Origin: Marchantia polymorpha subsp. ruderalis | Lineage: Eukaryota; Streptophyta; Marchantiopsida; Marchantiales; Marchantiaceae | NCBI GenBank assembly: GCA_037833965.1 | Contig: AP031357.1 | Span: forward strand, 5,476,001 to 5,540,000 | Reading direction: 5' to 3' | Length of the DNA stretch: 64,000 bases | Part shown: piece by piece, positions 50,670 through 61,731 of the stretch | Layout of the letters: every line of letters begins with the position of its first letter | Numbering within the stretch: position 1 is the stretch's first letter | Position numbers and translations under genes: made by a program | Notes under the pieces: model-generated | What the model saw: only the letters and a program-made list of their open reading frames with translations | Databases searched by the model: none | What the model was told of the DNA's origin: nothing

Positions 50670-52100
50670 CAGAGGTTCACTTTACCGCCAACTAAGAATC
50701 TTTGAGAGATATCTGAAAATTCTAGAAACAAGATCGGGAAGTGGAAGCTGATCTGACGATCGATATTTAAGTTGGAACGAAAAAAATCCGGGAGAGAGAT
50801 GTTGCATGTGATGATAGAATTGCCAAATTTCTCTTACATCTTCTGCTGTCTAAGTAAATCACCCATTTGTTGCACACTTTGAGGGTCATCGAAGCACCAG
50901 TCTGTAATCTTACAAAGTTAATTCGAGCATGAAGGAGAGTGTGATCAATAGCCCGGAGTCAAACCTTGTGCACAATCACTCCGTCACAGTAGGTCACTTA
51001 ATGCCAACGAGTATAATTCCTAGTGAAATGAATACGGACACTGAGAGGTCACTACTACCACTTGGCATCTACATCAAGGAAGTTCACAACTGTTAACACG
51101 CAAGTCTCATGAATGCAGCAGCTGCAGCAGTGTGTAGGGTGGGGACTTAGGCTTAAGGTTGCTTGGGCTGTGTTGTTGTCATGTAGATACTCACCACCGT
51201 CAAATAAGGCCCTTGTTCAATCAGCAGGACATGCCGCCTCCTCTGCAAGGACTACATACGAACATCCGTGCCATCAAGGGCGCAAGATCGGCACCTTAAG
51301 CAGTGGAACCTATTAGCTGAGACGATTTTTGATCTCCAAAGGTCCAGTTCATGAGTAATGCGAAGGGTCTCAAGGTCTTTGATTGTGTTCGATGTTTGGT
51401 AAGTCCGTGAGTTATCGATATTCCAAACGCTTTCATTCATGGAAACTGTTTCTTGTTATTATTGGCAGTGAATTTTATTGTCAATGAAACAATAAAAAGC
51501 TGACAGGCTTTGAATTGCCAATCACATTGCCGTCAACTCAGTTCCAACTCACCACAGTTGCCTCAGAGGAGACGCAACAGTCAAAATTAACCAGCTGTAT
51601 TTTGTTCAGAACGTGCAAATTTTCACCGAAATACATGTCAGTACAATCTCAAGTCTACGACATGGTCTCAAGATTTTGCATTGCCAAGTTCATAATCTTT
51701 GCACCGCATAAAATATTTTAGGTGTCAAATTCCTAGCAGAAGTCTTGACTTCACCAAATATCGAACATATCATAAAATTTGGTATCAATTTCGATATTTT
51801 TTCTTTAGAAAAACTCGATTATGTCACATAATCGAGTTTGACACATCATTTATGTGTCAACTTCCTTACTTTTCAGGTTGTATTTACCCATCCAAATGTG
51901 TACTTAGCCACTTGCAAACCAACACTAGTGGACAATTTCATTGAAGGTTTTGAATATCGAATTTGAAAAGGAGATACAAAATGTTCGATACACAAACTAC
52001 AATGTATATAGGAGATTATATTAATGCCAATTGTTTCGACCAGCAAAGATATGTGCATTTCAAAAACCTACAGATATAAATTTTAGATAAATTTTGGCGT
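50670..52100. other. Intergenic DNA right of the hAT element
   Basis: Moderate to AT-rich composition, only short unrecognised frames (62-81 codons). It includes the pair of hairpins at 51811-51858. Confidence 0.45.
51811..51858. repeat. Two adjacent perfect hairpins
   Basis: First hairpin: 13-bp arms AAACTCGATTATG / CATAATCGAGTTT with a TCA loop (51811-51839). The very next base starts a second: 7-bp arms GACACAT / ATGTGTC with a 5-base loop (51840-51858). Confidence 0.9.
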
Positions 52101-53708
52101 CGCGATAAATCTAATCATCCTGTACATTGGTTCATAGTTAGTTAAATAATATGATTAAATAACTTAGTGAGTTACTAAAATTTTAGTCTCAAAGAGAAAA
52201 TGTAATTTTACTCTCCAGACTCCGATAATAAAGAGTTCAATTTTTCACATAACTCTCCAACTTATATCGCAAAATTGAACAAAATAATAATAAAAGATGT
52301 TAAAATAACAAATAAGTCTATCTCTTTAAAAAAATTATTATATTATATTATAATTATGTTTATTTACTTAATCAAAAATAAATGCAAAAAGGGAAGAAAC
52401 ATATACGAATAAAAATGATTTTTTTTACATAGGTAATATTGGAAAAAGAATCATATCATATATTTTTACTCGGTCCAAAATAAAATGTATTCATTTATTG
52501 AAAATTTCCTTCACAAAGATAATATTCATAATTATGCTTTACATGTATATTCTTGATGCTATTACTTTAATAGGAGTTAACTCAGATTTTGGGTAACTCA
52601 TATTGACCTTGATTAGTTAAATTAACTTATATGTGATAATTAAAAAGGTTGGGCTGTAGCTTTTAGTGACAGCTTTTATGATGAGGTTTTGAGATGATTC
52701 ATGAATGTAGCGTGTTCAATATGGGTGTGTCTCTTGACTGCACTCCAATTTTCTGGTTACAAATTTGTTAAAATCTGCATCACGGTTTTCAAATAGCGGC
52801 AAATTTAGATTTCATGTATTTGAAAAATTCAAAAAATTCAAATTAAAATATTTTAAAATGTATCATTCAATCAAAATTGAATCATTTCAATTTTCACAAC
52901 CTCAAGTCATGAATTTTTTCTCATATCTAATTTTTAAAAATACTTCAGATGTGACATACTTCAAAACTTAATTTTGTAGTTTAATCAAAATTTGAAAATA
53001 TTTTTTCATTATTTAAATATATATATTTCAAAACTATTCATATTTACATGATAAATTTGTAACGCTGAAACTGAAAATCATCAGTCACTCAAAGCAATCA
53101 GCACCAGAAAAATGAGAGACACAAGTGTATTTGTGTACTTCATACTTAAGGGCTACGTTCATGGGGAAGAGCATCTTGATATAAAACTGAAAGTTCAGTG
53201 TGGTGATACAAAGACCATGGGTATATGTACCTAACACCAAAAACCAATCTCAGCTAAAGATGAGGTTATTCCTGAAACAAAATTAAACTCAACAATATTG
53301 AATAATGTATTTTAAAATTATAGCATCTCATTAAAAAATACCACTCAAATTCAGATAAAGATAATAATGTTATAAAAATATCAACAATATGATAACTTCA
53401 ATATAAATATATTTTGTGAGCAAATGTTAATATATATCATTTCAATCAGATATATAAACAAGTATAAACAAAAGTTATATTGCAAAGATTTGAAGAAAGC
53501 ATAAAAAATTTCAGATCGCAATAAAATATAATTTTTCATTTTATCTATATTATTTACAGATTCTTCTTACAACTCTATTTTTGTAAATATATATTTTTTG
53601 TGATTCAGAAATAATTTTGTGACAAAAATTCTGAAATTTTTTATATTTAAAAAACGTTAAGATTCAACTAATACTTTTTGTCAATTGATGTGTGTGTGTG
53701 TATGTCAA

Positions 53709-53756
<48 letters not shown>

Positions 53757-55000
53757 TTTCTAACATACATATGAATTAAAACAAACTTGCAGGTAACATT
53801 TTTTGACAATCATAAAAAAAAGTTGAGATTCGATGAATTTGTGATTAGTTATTCTTACATCTAATGATCAAATATTTGGGTATGTGAAAATCAAACTTCT
53901 TGGAAAAATATTCTCGTGATTAAAAATGTAAACAAAATTTGTAATATTTTTTATATCATATTTATATATTTTTTATTTTTAATATTTTATGTGAAGAAAA
54001 AATATTTATATTTATTGCAATATAATTTACTTTATCTAATTTCCTAATTTCTTTCAAATATAACTGCCATAAAATAATATTTCATATAATTTTTGAAGTT
54101 TTAATCACAATAGAAGGGTAAAAAATGAAGCAAAAAATTCTAAATTTGTTTCTTTGAATTTTGAAATAATTTCATAAAAAATTCAAGTTATTTATGTTGA
54201 TAATGATCCTGTATAGATTGAGAATATATATTTTTTAAGAAGATTTTATTTCTGAAATAAGATAATTTTTATTGTTTTAAAATAAATTTGAAAGTTTATT
54301 TTATTCCAATCAATATCTTTGAGTGATAGATTGAATAGAGATAATTATATTATTATAGTGATCGGGATACTGTTTTGTTTTGTGTTTGTTCGAGTATATT
54401 AGTTGGATTTTTTTATAGAAGTATCACAGTCAGGTTGTGTTACAGTTTTGAAAACAGAATGTATCCTTGAAATCAACAAAATTCTGAAACACTTTTTTTT
54501 TTGGAAAAAAAACTCTTTAGAAATTGAGGAACTAATTTTTTTTCCCAATTTGATTCAAATGTTTAATACACGTTTTTCATTTGATTTTTTTTTTCTATCA
54601 AGGGTTATCATAATAATCTGCAATTTTCTGAGGTTCAATTTGCTATTCTGTTTAAGTTATATCATTTACAAGGTGATATATATATACATACATATGGAGA
54701 TTGTTAATAAAATTGTTGACCATGGCTCTGCAGTATTACACTTGGTGCTGGAGAGGCCACTTCTGGATAATGGATAATCAGGTTCACCAATCGTTCAATC
54801 ATATGTTGACACGTTATTGTAAGATTGGGTGATTTTTGTTTTCCTCCACTTTCCTCTTTCTTAACAGTCAGAAAAATTCTTCATATGATGTGAAGATCGC
54901 CTAGGAAATTTTACAAGAACCAAAAAACGACTACGTTCAATCACCCCACTTCGGAAAAATGGGATCAATACAGCACATCTTCAGCAATAATTATTAACTC
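52101..55000. other. AT-rich intergenic DNA
   Basis: Very AT-rich. The longest frame is 124 codons (54403-54777), Phe/Ile/Asn-rich and without a recognised motif. It also contains a (TA)21 run. Confidence 0.5.
53711..53752. repeat. (TA)21 microsatellite
   Basis: Uninterrupted TA run, preceded by a short TG run near 53690. Confidence 0.95.
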
Positions 55001-58000
55001 ATAAGGTCGAGTAGATATCCCAGTCATCGAAGTATCACAATCCAAGTGAGCCCATTCGGGGTTCTAATGATTACAGTTTACTTGTTTCACGGATCTATGC
55101 ATTGTACTTTGCCTTGTACAATATTCGAGATCATACGAATGAGCTGGTAAAAACAGAGGAACCCTCTGAAAGCTCTGCAATTGAAGTGCCATCGAAGTGT
55201 CGTACCGGCGTATAATCTCTGGTTTGTGTGACGGTAAGGGTACAGTTGGTTGAGTTGCTCAACCTTGCCAAGTTGATGACATTACGCAGAAACGCACTGT
55301 CCATCCGTGGCTACCGATCCAAGGAGTACAGCCGTACAGTTCTGGTCAACAGAGGTATTTTTGCCTGATCCGCTCGAAATTTCCTTGTCGTGGTTGACAA
55401 GGTAACGAGCCTCCGATTCAATACCTTGGCAAGTTCATGTTTTGACACATCTGTAAAGACTGCAGGGTTAATCACCTCATACAGCATGATTATGAACACG
55501 TGGAGGTTTTGGCCCGCGCAATAATTTGACAAAACACGTCCCCAACATGATTATCACGATCAGTGTCTCATCTACTTTGCATGACACGAAAAGCCACTAT
55601 TTACTTTCCTGGTGTCACAGAATTCGAGTCCCCATGCAGTGTATTTTTGTGTGGTATAATAAACCTTGTTTTACAGCGCGAAGGATCAAGCCTGGTCTTC
55701 CTCAGGTGAATCAATATATGGTTATAGTGGAGGTGTGGATCCGCGGAAATGGAGAAACAGATCGAACCCCGGGGAGCACATCTGTGTACTGTACCCGGAA
55801 GATATTCTGCGTTCCAGAAGATGTCAGTTTCTGTTCCGCTAACATGCCTCTAACAAGAAGACATAATGCACATTCGATTCTCATCTGCACATGCGTGAAT
55901 ATACTTTACCGGTGTCAATACTAAGAAAGCATAAAGGTTCAAGAAAAGAGAGAGACTTTTCTGAAGCTCTCCTTTGAACTTTATGCCTTGGAGGAGTAGG
56001 GGACTTTTTGTAACAGTCGTCGGGTGCGCCCTCAATACTCCAGGACTCCATCTCCCCCACTACTGGAGCAAGTTGCAGCTCTCCAACAACATCTGGTAAA
56101 TCCCTAACACACACACACACGGTCAAGACATGGATAGGCTTGGATCTCGTTGCGCACTCCATAATGTGTTATTATTTCGGAACCTGTGTAACAACCATGT
56201 CAAGATGAGCGGCGGAGGAGATCGATGCACGACGGTTGGAGGAATCGTAGCCACACGACGTCCAGGGAAATGAGGATGTTGGGAAACCAGGCAGCATCCG
56301 GAACAAAAGAGCAGTGAGTCCCCTGGGCTTCGCACCTCACGAGAGTCAGTCACTTCGGAGCTATGCATAGATTGTGCGACATTGTAGCGTGGAGGAATGA
56401 AGCCCCTCCAGATCCTCAGGCCATTCATGGCAAGTCTCGGTCACGCTCATCCAAAAGTATCAATCTAACGTGGACGAGACCGCGAAGCGAACGTGGGTAC
56501 TTACTGATGGGCTCTCTCCTGATCGGAATGTTGAATCCGAAAGATTCTGGGCCTGCAAATAATTTCCTTTTGTGTTACAGTACTCTTTGCATGACGCAGG
56601 TTGCTGCCGGAATAGATTATCTCTATCCGACGTGGATCTTCCCGGATCTTTGAGCACGGGCTCTCGGGAGGCCGCTGCCCGAACGATCAGGTCAGCCCTT
56701 CGTTGCTCCCCCACGTGCTGCTGCCCTAACGGCTCGATGGGCGGTCTTCGCATCCTTTTCGCTCCATCACTTGGCCCCCTCGTTCCCCTCCTTGTTTCCT
56801 AATCCTAACGACGGTGCTTCCACTCCTCGAGCATTTTCCCCGAAGCGTCTGCATCTGTGAGCCCCTGGAGTCGATGCTCAGTTCTGTTTGGTGAACTCGA
56901 TGGGGGTGGCAGCATTTTATTGCAACCCATTTCAGCGCAACTCATCGATTTTTTGCGCTGGCTCCGAATTTCGGCCCGGATGATGCTGACAAGGTTTGTC
57001 CGAAGAGAAATGACTCGATCCAAGGGGGCTCGAGAATGTGAGAATGTGGCGTGGGCTGTTGGTTAAGGATGACGGTAGAAAACTTCGTATGGTCCTTTCA
57101 GAGTTGCTATGATGAGTCTCGTCCTTAGACTCTCTTCGGAAGTTTGGAAGATCGATCATATGGGATGAAGATAAGTCAAAGTTTGTTATCCGGAAGCATC
57201 CACAGGCCATGCCAGCCCTTCCCCACAACTTATATGTTCAGAGGAGTGGAAAATATGTAGAGGGTAGCTACAGACATGCAAAACATGATAGGGTCTGCAG
57301 ATGGGGCTTGCAACCTTTAATCGCCGTTATGATCGCCGATTATCATCTTTTCATGCAAAAAGACAGTGCACAGAACGTGGGTTCTTACACCTGTACCATG
57401 AGGCATATTGAAAAGCATGGGGACGAAGAAGTGATTCGCCAGAGGTTTTTCCCTTGCCCGTCTGGTTGGTCGCCGACGAGTCTTGTTCGTCACAAGATTT
57501 CTACCTTTTCTGGTAACCTGGACGGGTCCACTAGCTGGTGTCGCCCACACAGTCAGCCACTGGACAGATTTTAAAAAAAAATGGAAGACGATAGATTACA
57601 GAACTAAATCTATTTCGTTCTGCTGGTTCTTCGATGGTAGAGCTCGTGCATAAAAACTTACAAAGTGTAATATTCTTCGAGGTGTTTACCTCTCTGCTTG
57701 TGATGGCATTCCGTACTTGCCAATTCTTACTCTAAAAAAGTGCGATCGACTGGCTCACTTGATCCGGGTTAAAAATATAGTTATCACGCAACTGAAGTAA
57801 TCTCTCGATTCTCGCTTGGTGACATTGGAATGTTATTGGGTTTAGGTCAAGATATATTATAAATAGCATTGATGGACATGTGCATGAACGCCATGTTATT
57901 GATGATCGTTTAGAACTGCCGTAGCGGACGGTGAAAGGGTATGACTTGCATCATGATCACGACGTACAATACGTCGTACCAGGCTGACCTCGCCGTAGCA

Positions 58001-59500
58001 GGCCACCGCATAACTTCTTTGATGATTAATTCCAGAACAGATGCTATTCCTAAAGCCTCCTCGTTTCAATACATGTAGAATAATCACTCGCCTGATATCG
58101 CTGTGGACGGTGGAACCTAACTTCTTGTCATCTTGAAATCTATATTCAGCAACGAAAGTCACTGTTGTTTCAATATGATAGAGGAGGAGAAACCAGTCAT
58201 TACTCTCCCCGAGGACAATGGCGAAGCATGTAGATGGATACAAATCTCAGCAGTGGTCTTCGATCCTTAATTGTATGCAAAGTCCGGCCATAGTGGTATC
58301 TGTTGAGAAAACAGTGGCGTGACAATCTACCAGAACTGCACACATGTGAAGATATCAAGCCGAACAAGGGTCGGCACGTTTTCGTTTGCTTGTCAACTGG
58401 GCCAGCTGGCTCGTAATGGTCTGCATTAAACTTCCCTTATCATTTCAATCGAAGGAAAGAAAAAATTATCGAAACCGGGGGCACAAGTAGCATAGCCAAA
58501 AAATTGTGGAAAGACCCATCAAGCAGCAGAGGGAGGAAACCATGCGGGAACATGGGGCTAGTATCCAATTGCATCTATACAATAATACATACTATACTGC
58601 AACTATGACTATCCATAGAAAGACGAGCTGTTAATTGGCAAAATTCGCCCGCCCCTCCCACTTGGTTCACTTGTTAGGCATCAGAAGTCTTGTCCAGGAG
58701 CGGCGATCGGGTGGGACGGGACTTTCACGTGTCATAAATCCTATTTACATCGAGTTTTGTTCCTCTCGACCATCCTATTTTGCATGTCTTTTCAGTGACA
58801 CAGACGTAGCTACCGTATGTGACACACCCAGTTGGGGACTCGATGCGATATATTAGTATTATTGCATGAGTCGGGTGCCGTGCGAGGCGGTTCTCGATGA
58901 CTCGGAAGGTGCTTTTGGCGTCGAGGAATGAAGGAGAAAAGTCTCGGAGGAAATTGGTGTCAATGGGCTTAATAAGACTATTCTTAAAAAGCTTTGATGC
59001 GAAAGGGCCATGATTTTCTCGATGCTTCTGATAATATCTAGTCGCCATGCACGTTCCAGTGCATCTCTAAACATGTGCATGAAGAAGGGTGCCGGGTCGG
59101 ATGTTCTCGTCTACGCTGTTCTACTCGACCATGCAACGTCAGCCAGCTCTGAGCTGTGCATGCTCGGCCAGATTCCGAATAACATGAAATGCGAGCCCAA
59201 ACCCGGTCCGGGTACCGGGAATTGCATTTGGCTCGCAGGGCCGTGCACCGCTCACATCATCTCGCTCATTACGACTCTTTTTTCACGATCGCAGGCCTTT
59301 CCAACTCGGAGCTCTGCATTGTCGCAGCGCAGGCCAACAAACCAACAGCGGGCACGTGCAGCGCGACCGCCGCTATGATCCAAACAGCACCTGATCGCTG
59401 CACCACGCTACAGACACGGGCTGCGGCTCGGACGTCGCTCTTCATGGCCGCGTCTTCTGATGCCGGTCGATGTCGAGGGTTAGAGTTAACTCGACGGCCG
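55001..59500. other. Moderate to GC-rich region, no gene recognised
   Basis: About 4.5 kb with many overlapping frames of 70-146 codons on both strands and no conserved domain. An (AC)7 run lies near 56107. An imperfect inverted repeat (TGCGAGCC... / ...GGCTCGCA) spans about 59190-59240. It may include decayed genes or distal regulatory DNA of the VAL gene. Confidence 0.4.
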
Positions 59501-59744
59501 GTTCGAACCCTAAACCGCGGTGGCCGCCCGGTCTTGTCGCTCTCGACTCGAGAGTCGTCGACTGTCTCATCTCAGATCCTGGGCCGTGCCGTGCCGTGCC
59601 GGGAGCAGAGTCGTAGACGGTTGGTTTGACTTATGGCATCAGAGGGTCGGCAACGGAGAAGTCGGGACTGGGACGACGCCGTCGGTTCGGCACCGAGGCG
59701 CGAAAGACATGGCATGACGGGGCACCGATGTTGACCCGACGCCC

Positions 59745-59770
59745 CCCTCCCTCCCTCCCTCCCTCCCTCT
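59745..59770. repeat. (CCCT)n microsatellite
   Basis: About six CCCT units within GC-rich DNA. Confidence 0.9.
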
Positions 59771-60252
59771 CACGGCGCTGGCGTGGGCGAGCCTGGGAGC
59801 TGAAAGGAGCAGCTGACTTGGCGCGCCGAGATTTTGATCGGAGTTACGCTTTCTTCGAGCGCCGGGGCGCTAGGCCGGGCGGGCAGCGGTGCGCCATCGC
59901 CGTGGTCGCAGCCGGTCGATGGTTGGAGGGCGTGGGGGCCGGCATGGGATCCTTGTGATAAGGCCCTCGTCTCCTCCCTCGCCTCTCCGCCTCCTGCCGA
60001 TCGGTCGACGTGAATGCGGGACAGCAGCGCCGGGGCTCGGCTGCGGGCTGCGGGCTGGTGGCTGGTGGCTGGTGGCTGGGGCTGGAGGAGTCGTCCGAAT
60101 TTGTGTCCTCCCTCTGGCGCAGCAGTGGGGCAGCGAGGGCAGCGGGGGCAGCAGGGGCGATAAAGAGCGTGGGGAGTTCGTTTCGGGAAAAGTACAGAAG
60201 TCGGCCTCCGGGTTTTCGGCAGTGGGCGAGCCAGTGAGGAAAGACATGTTAT

Positions 60253-60286
<34 letters not shown>

Positions 60287-60289
60287 GAG
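60253..60289. repeat. (GA)n tract
   Basis: About 37 bp of GA repeat with one GGGA interruption. In plants such tracts can be bound by BBR/BPC (GAGA-binding) proteins; binding here is inference. Confidence 0.9.
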
Positions 60290-60322
60290 CTGAAGAGGTT
60301 CGGCGGGAGCGCCAGGCATGGC

Positions 60323-60332
60323 CATGCATGCA
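60323..60332. promoter_or_regulatory. Overlapping RY elements
   Basis: CATGCATGCA contains overlapping RY cores (CATGCA), the sequence recognised by B3 domains of the ABI3/VAL family. It lies about 1.4 kb upstream of the VAL start codon. Confidence 0.5.
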
Positions 60333-60486
60333 CGCCCTGCTACGTGCGCTTGCCATGGCGCGGATCAGTCGCTGTCGATGGGAGATGATGAGCGTCCAGC
60401 GTCCGGCGACGGAGGTCCGTCGGTTCGCTCGATGGCGCTCGGTGGTGGCCATGGCATGGGCCGGTCGGTCGGCCAGTCAAGCACGC

Positions 60487-60515
60487 CGCAGCAGCAGCGG
60501 CAGCGGCAGCAGCGG
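60487..60515. repeat. CAG/CGG triplet repeat
   Basis: Alternating CAG and CGG triplets, about 29 bp. Confidence 0.8.
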
Positions 60516-60581
60516 TCTCACTCAATCACTGCTGCTCGTCGTCGCTCAGTAGCTCACTAGTAGCTCACGCACTCGGTCGGG

Positions 60582-60610
60582 CGGGCAGGCAGGCAGGCAA
60601 GCAGGCGGGC
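60582..60610. repeat. (GGCA)n microsatellite
   Basis: Imperfect GGCA repeat (GGCAGGCAGGCAAGCAGGC) in the VAL upstream region. Confidence 0.8.
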
Positions 60611-61731
60611 GCTCGCTTACTCAGAGCCAGCTTCGAGCTTGTCTGCTAGCAACGCGAGCTCGATCCGCTGGCCCATGCACGAGGAGGGGGAGCGTGCATG
60701 AGTCGTTCAGCTCAGCTCGCTTCATTTCTCATCCTCTGCCCCCCGCGGCTGGCCTCGAGTGGGGAAGTATTTCTCCTCGCCCTTCCTTCGCCCTCTCGCA
60801 AGCGCCTCTCTGTGCATGGGCCTCTGATACGTGACGATTCACAAATCCCTTCTCGTCCCCGGGCCTATGTGCCCTTTTCCCCTCTCTTCCGTTCCACGCA
60901 CGGTTCGTGTCGTGGACTAGTTCTTCGGACCCCACGCATCATCCTGTGCAATTTGGGGAATTCTTTTTTCTATGGCTCGGAACAGCGGCCGAGGTTTCCG
61001 ACCGAGTACGCTTTAGGGGCAGTCGGAAGAACTTGGAGGTGACTCCAAATGTTTTGTCGGCTTGTTTATTCATTTCTGAGCTCATTTACTCCTCCGGACC
61101 TCTGTTAGTCGCCTCCCGTCTGCATCACGAGCTCGTAATTGAGCTACATTCATGCCTACACCAGTGACCGCATCCGGTCGACATAAGTGAACTTGACGGC
61201 AAGGCGTTTTCTTCGCGATCTCATCCACCAGATTGTGTCAGCCGGCTCGTGATCTACACTGTTAGTGTCAAGCCTCGGCAGCATGGCCGAGTTGAGGTTG
61301 ATGGTGACGGGAGTCCTTAGATTGGCCCAGCGACCGGTTGCTTGTCAATTCCAGACGAGCACACTGCGGCCGCGCGGTTTCTACTCAGCATGCTTGTGAT
61401 TTTCTCTCCGGAGTGAGGTCTTAGGGTTATCACACGGGTCACAACATCGACCTTCTCTTCAATCCAGACGTCAGGCAGGCGTTAAGATTTAGGTCGGCAG
61501 GGGCTGATGAGCACACCGTATCAACCGATCAAGGACTTGCAGATCTGAGCAGCTTACAGCCATTTGTAGCTCTCACAGGCTGAATTTCAAGCGAAGACCA
61601 TAGGCTGGGAAGAGCAGGAGATCTTCGTGTGTGATGGAATGGATTTTTATAGCTTGAGCGGAGGATGGATCTTGGATGAATTACTGATGAATACTAATGA
61701 CTGGTGAGCGGTTTACTCGTCGTTTTTGAAA

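Larger units (their letters stand above)
59501..61731 (+). promoter_or_regulatory. GC-rich upstream region and leader of the VAL-type gene
   Basis: GC-rich DNA dense in simple repeats, typical of long plant regulatory-gene promoters or leaders. It holds a TCCC run (59745-59770), a GA tract (60253-60289), CAG/CGG repeats (60487-60515) and a GGCA run (60582-60610). RY-type CATGCA/TGCATG cores occur at 60323-60332 (overlapping), 60674, 60695 and 60813. Many upstream ATGs exist (for example 60698, opening 114 codons), so a transcript starting upstream of about 60.7 kb would carry upstream frames. The start site is unknown and a leader intron is possible. Confidence 0.5.

Noticed and set aside
59498-59520. 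GGTTCGAACCC, resembling a tRNA B box
   Set aside because: No matching A box, acceptor stem or anticodon arm at the right spacing.
59770-60333. Minus-strand frames of 187 and 151 codons across the VAL upstream region
   Set aside because: They read through CCCT and GA simple repeats and are Pro/Ser/Arg/Leu low complexity.
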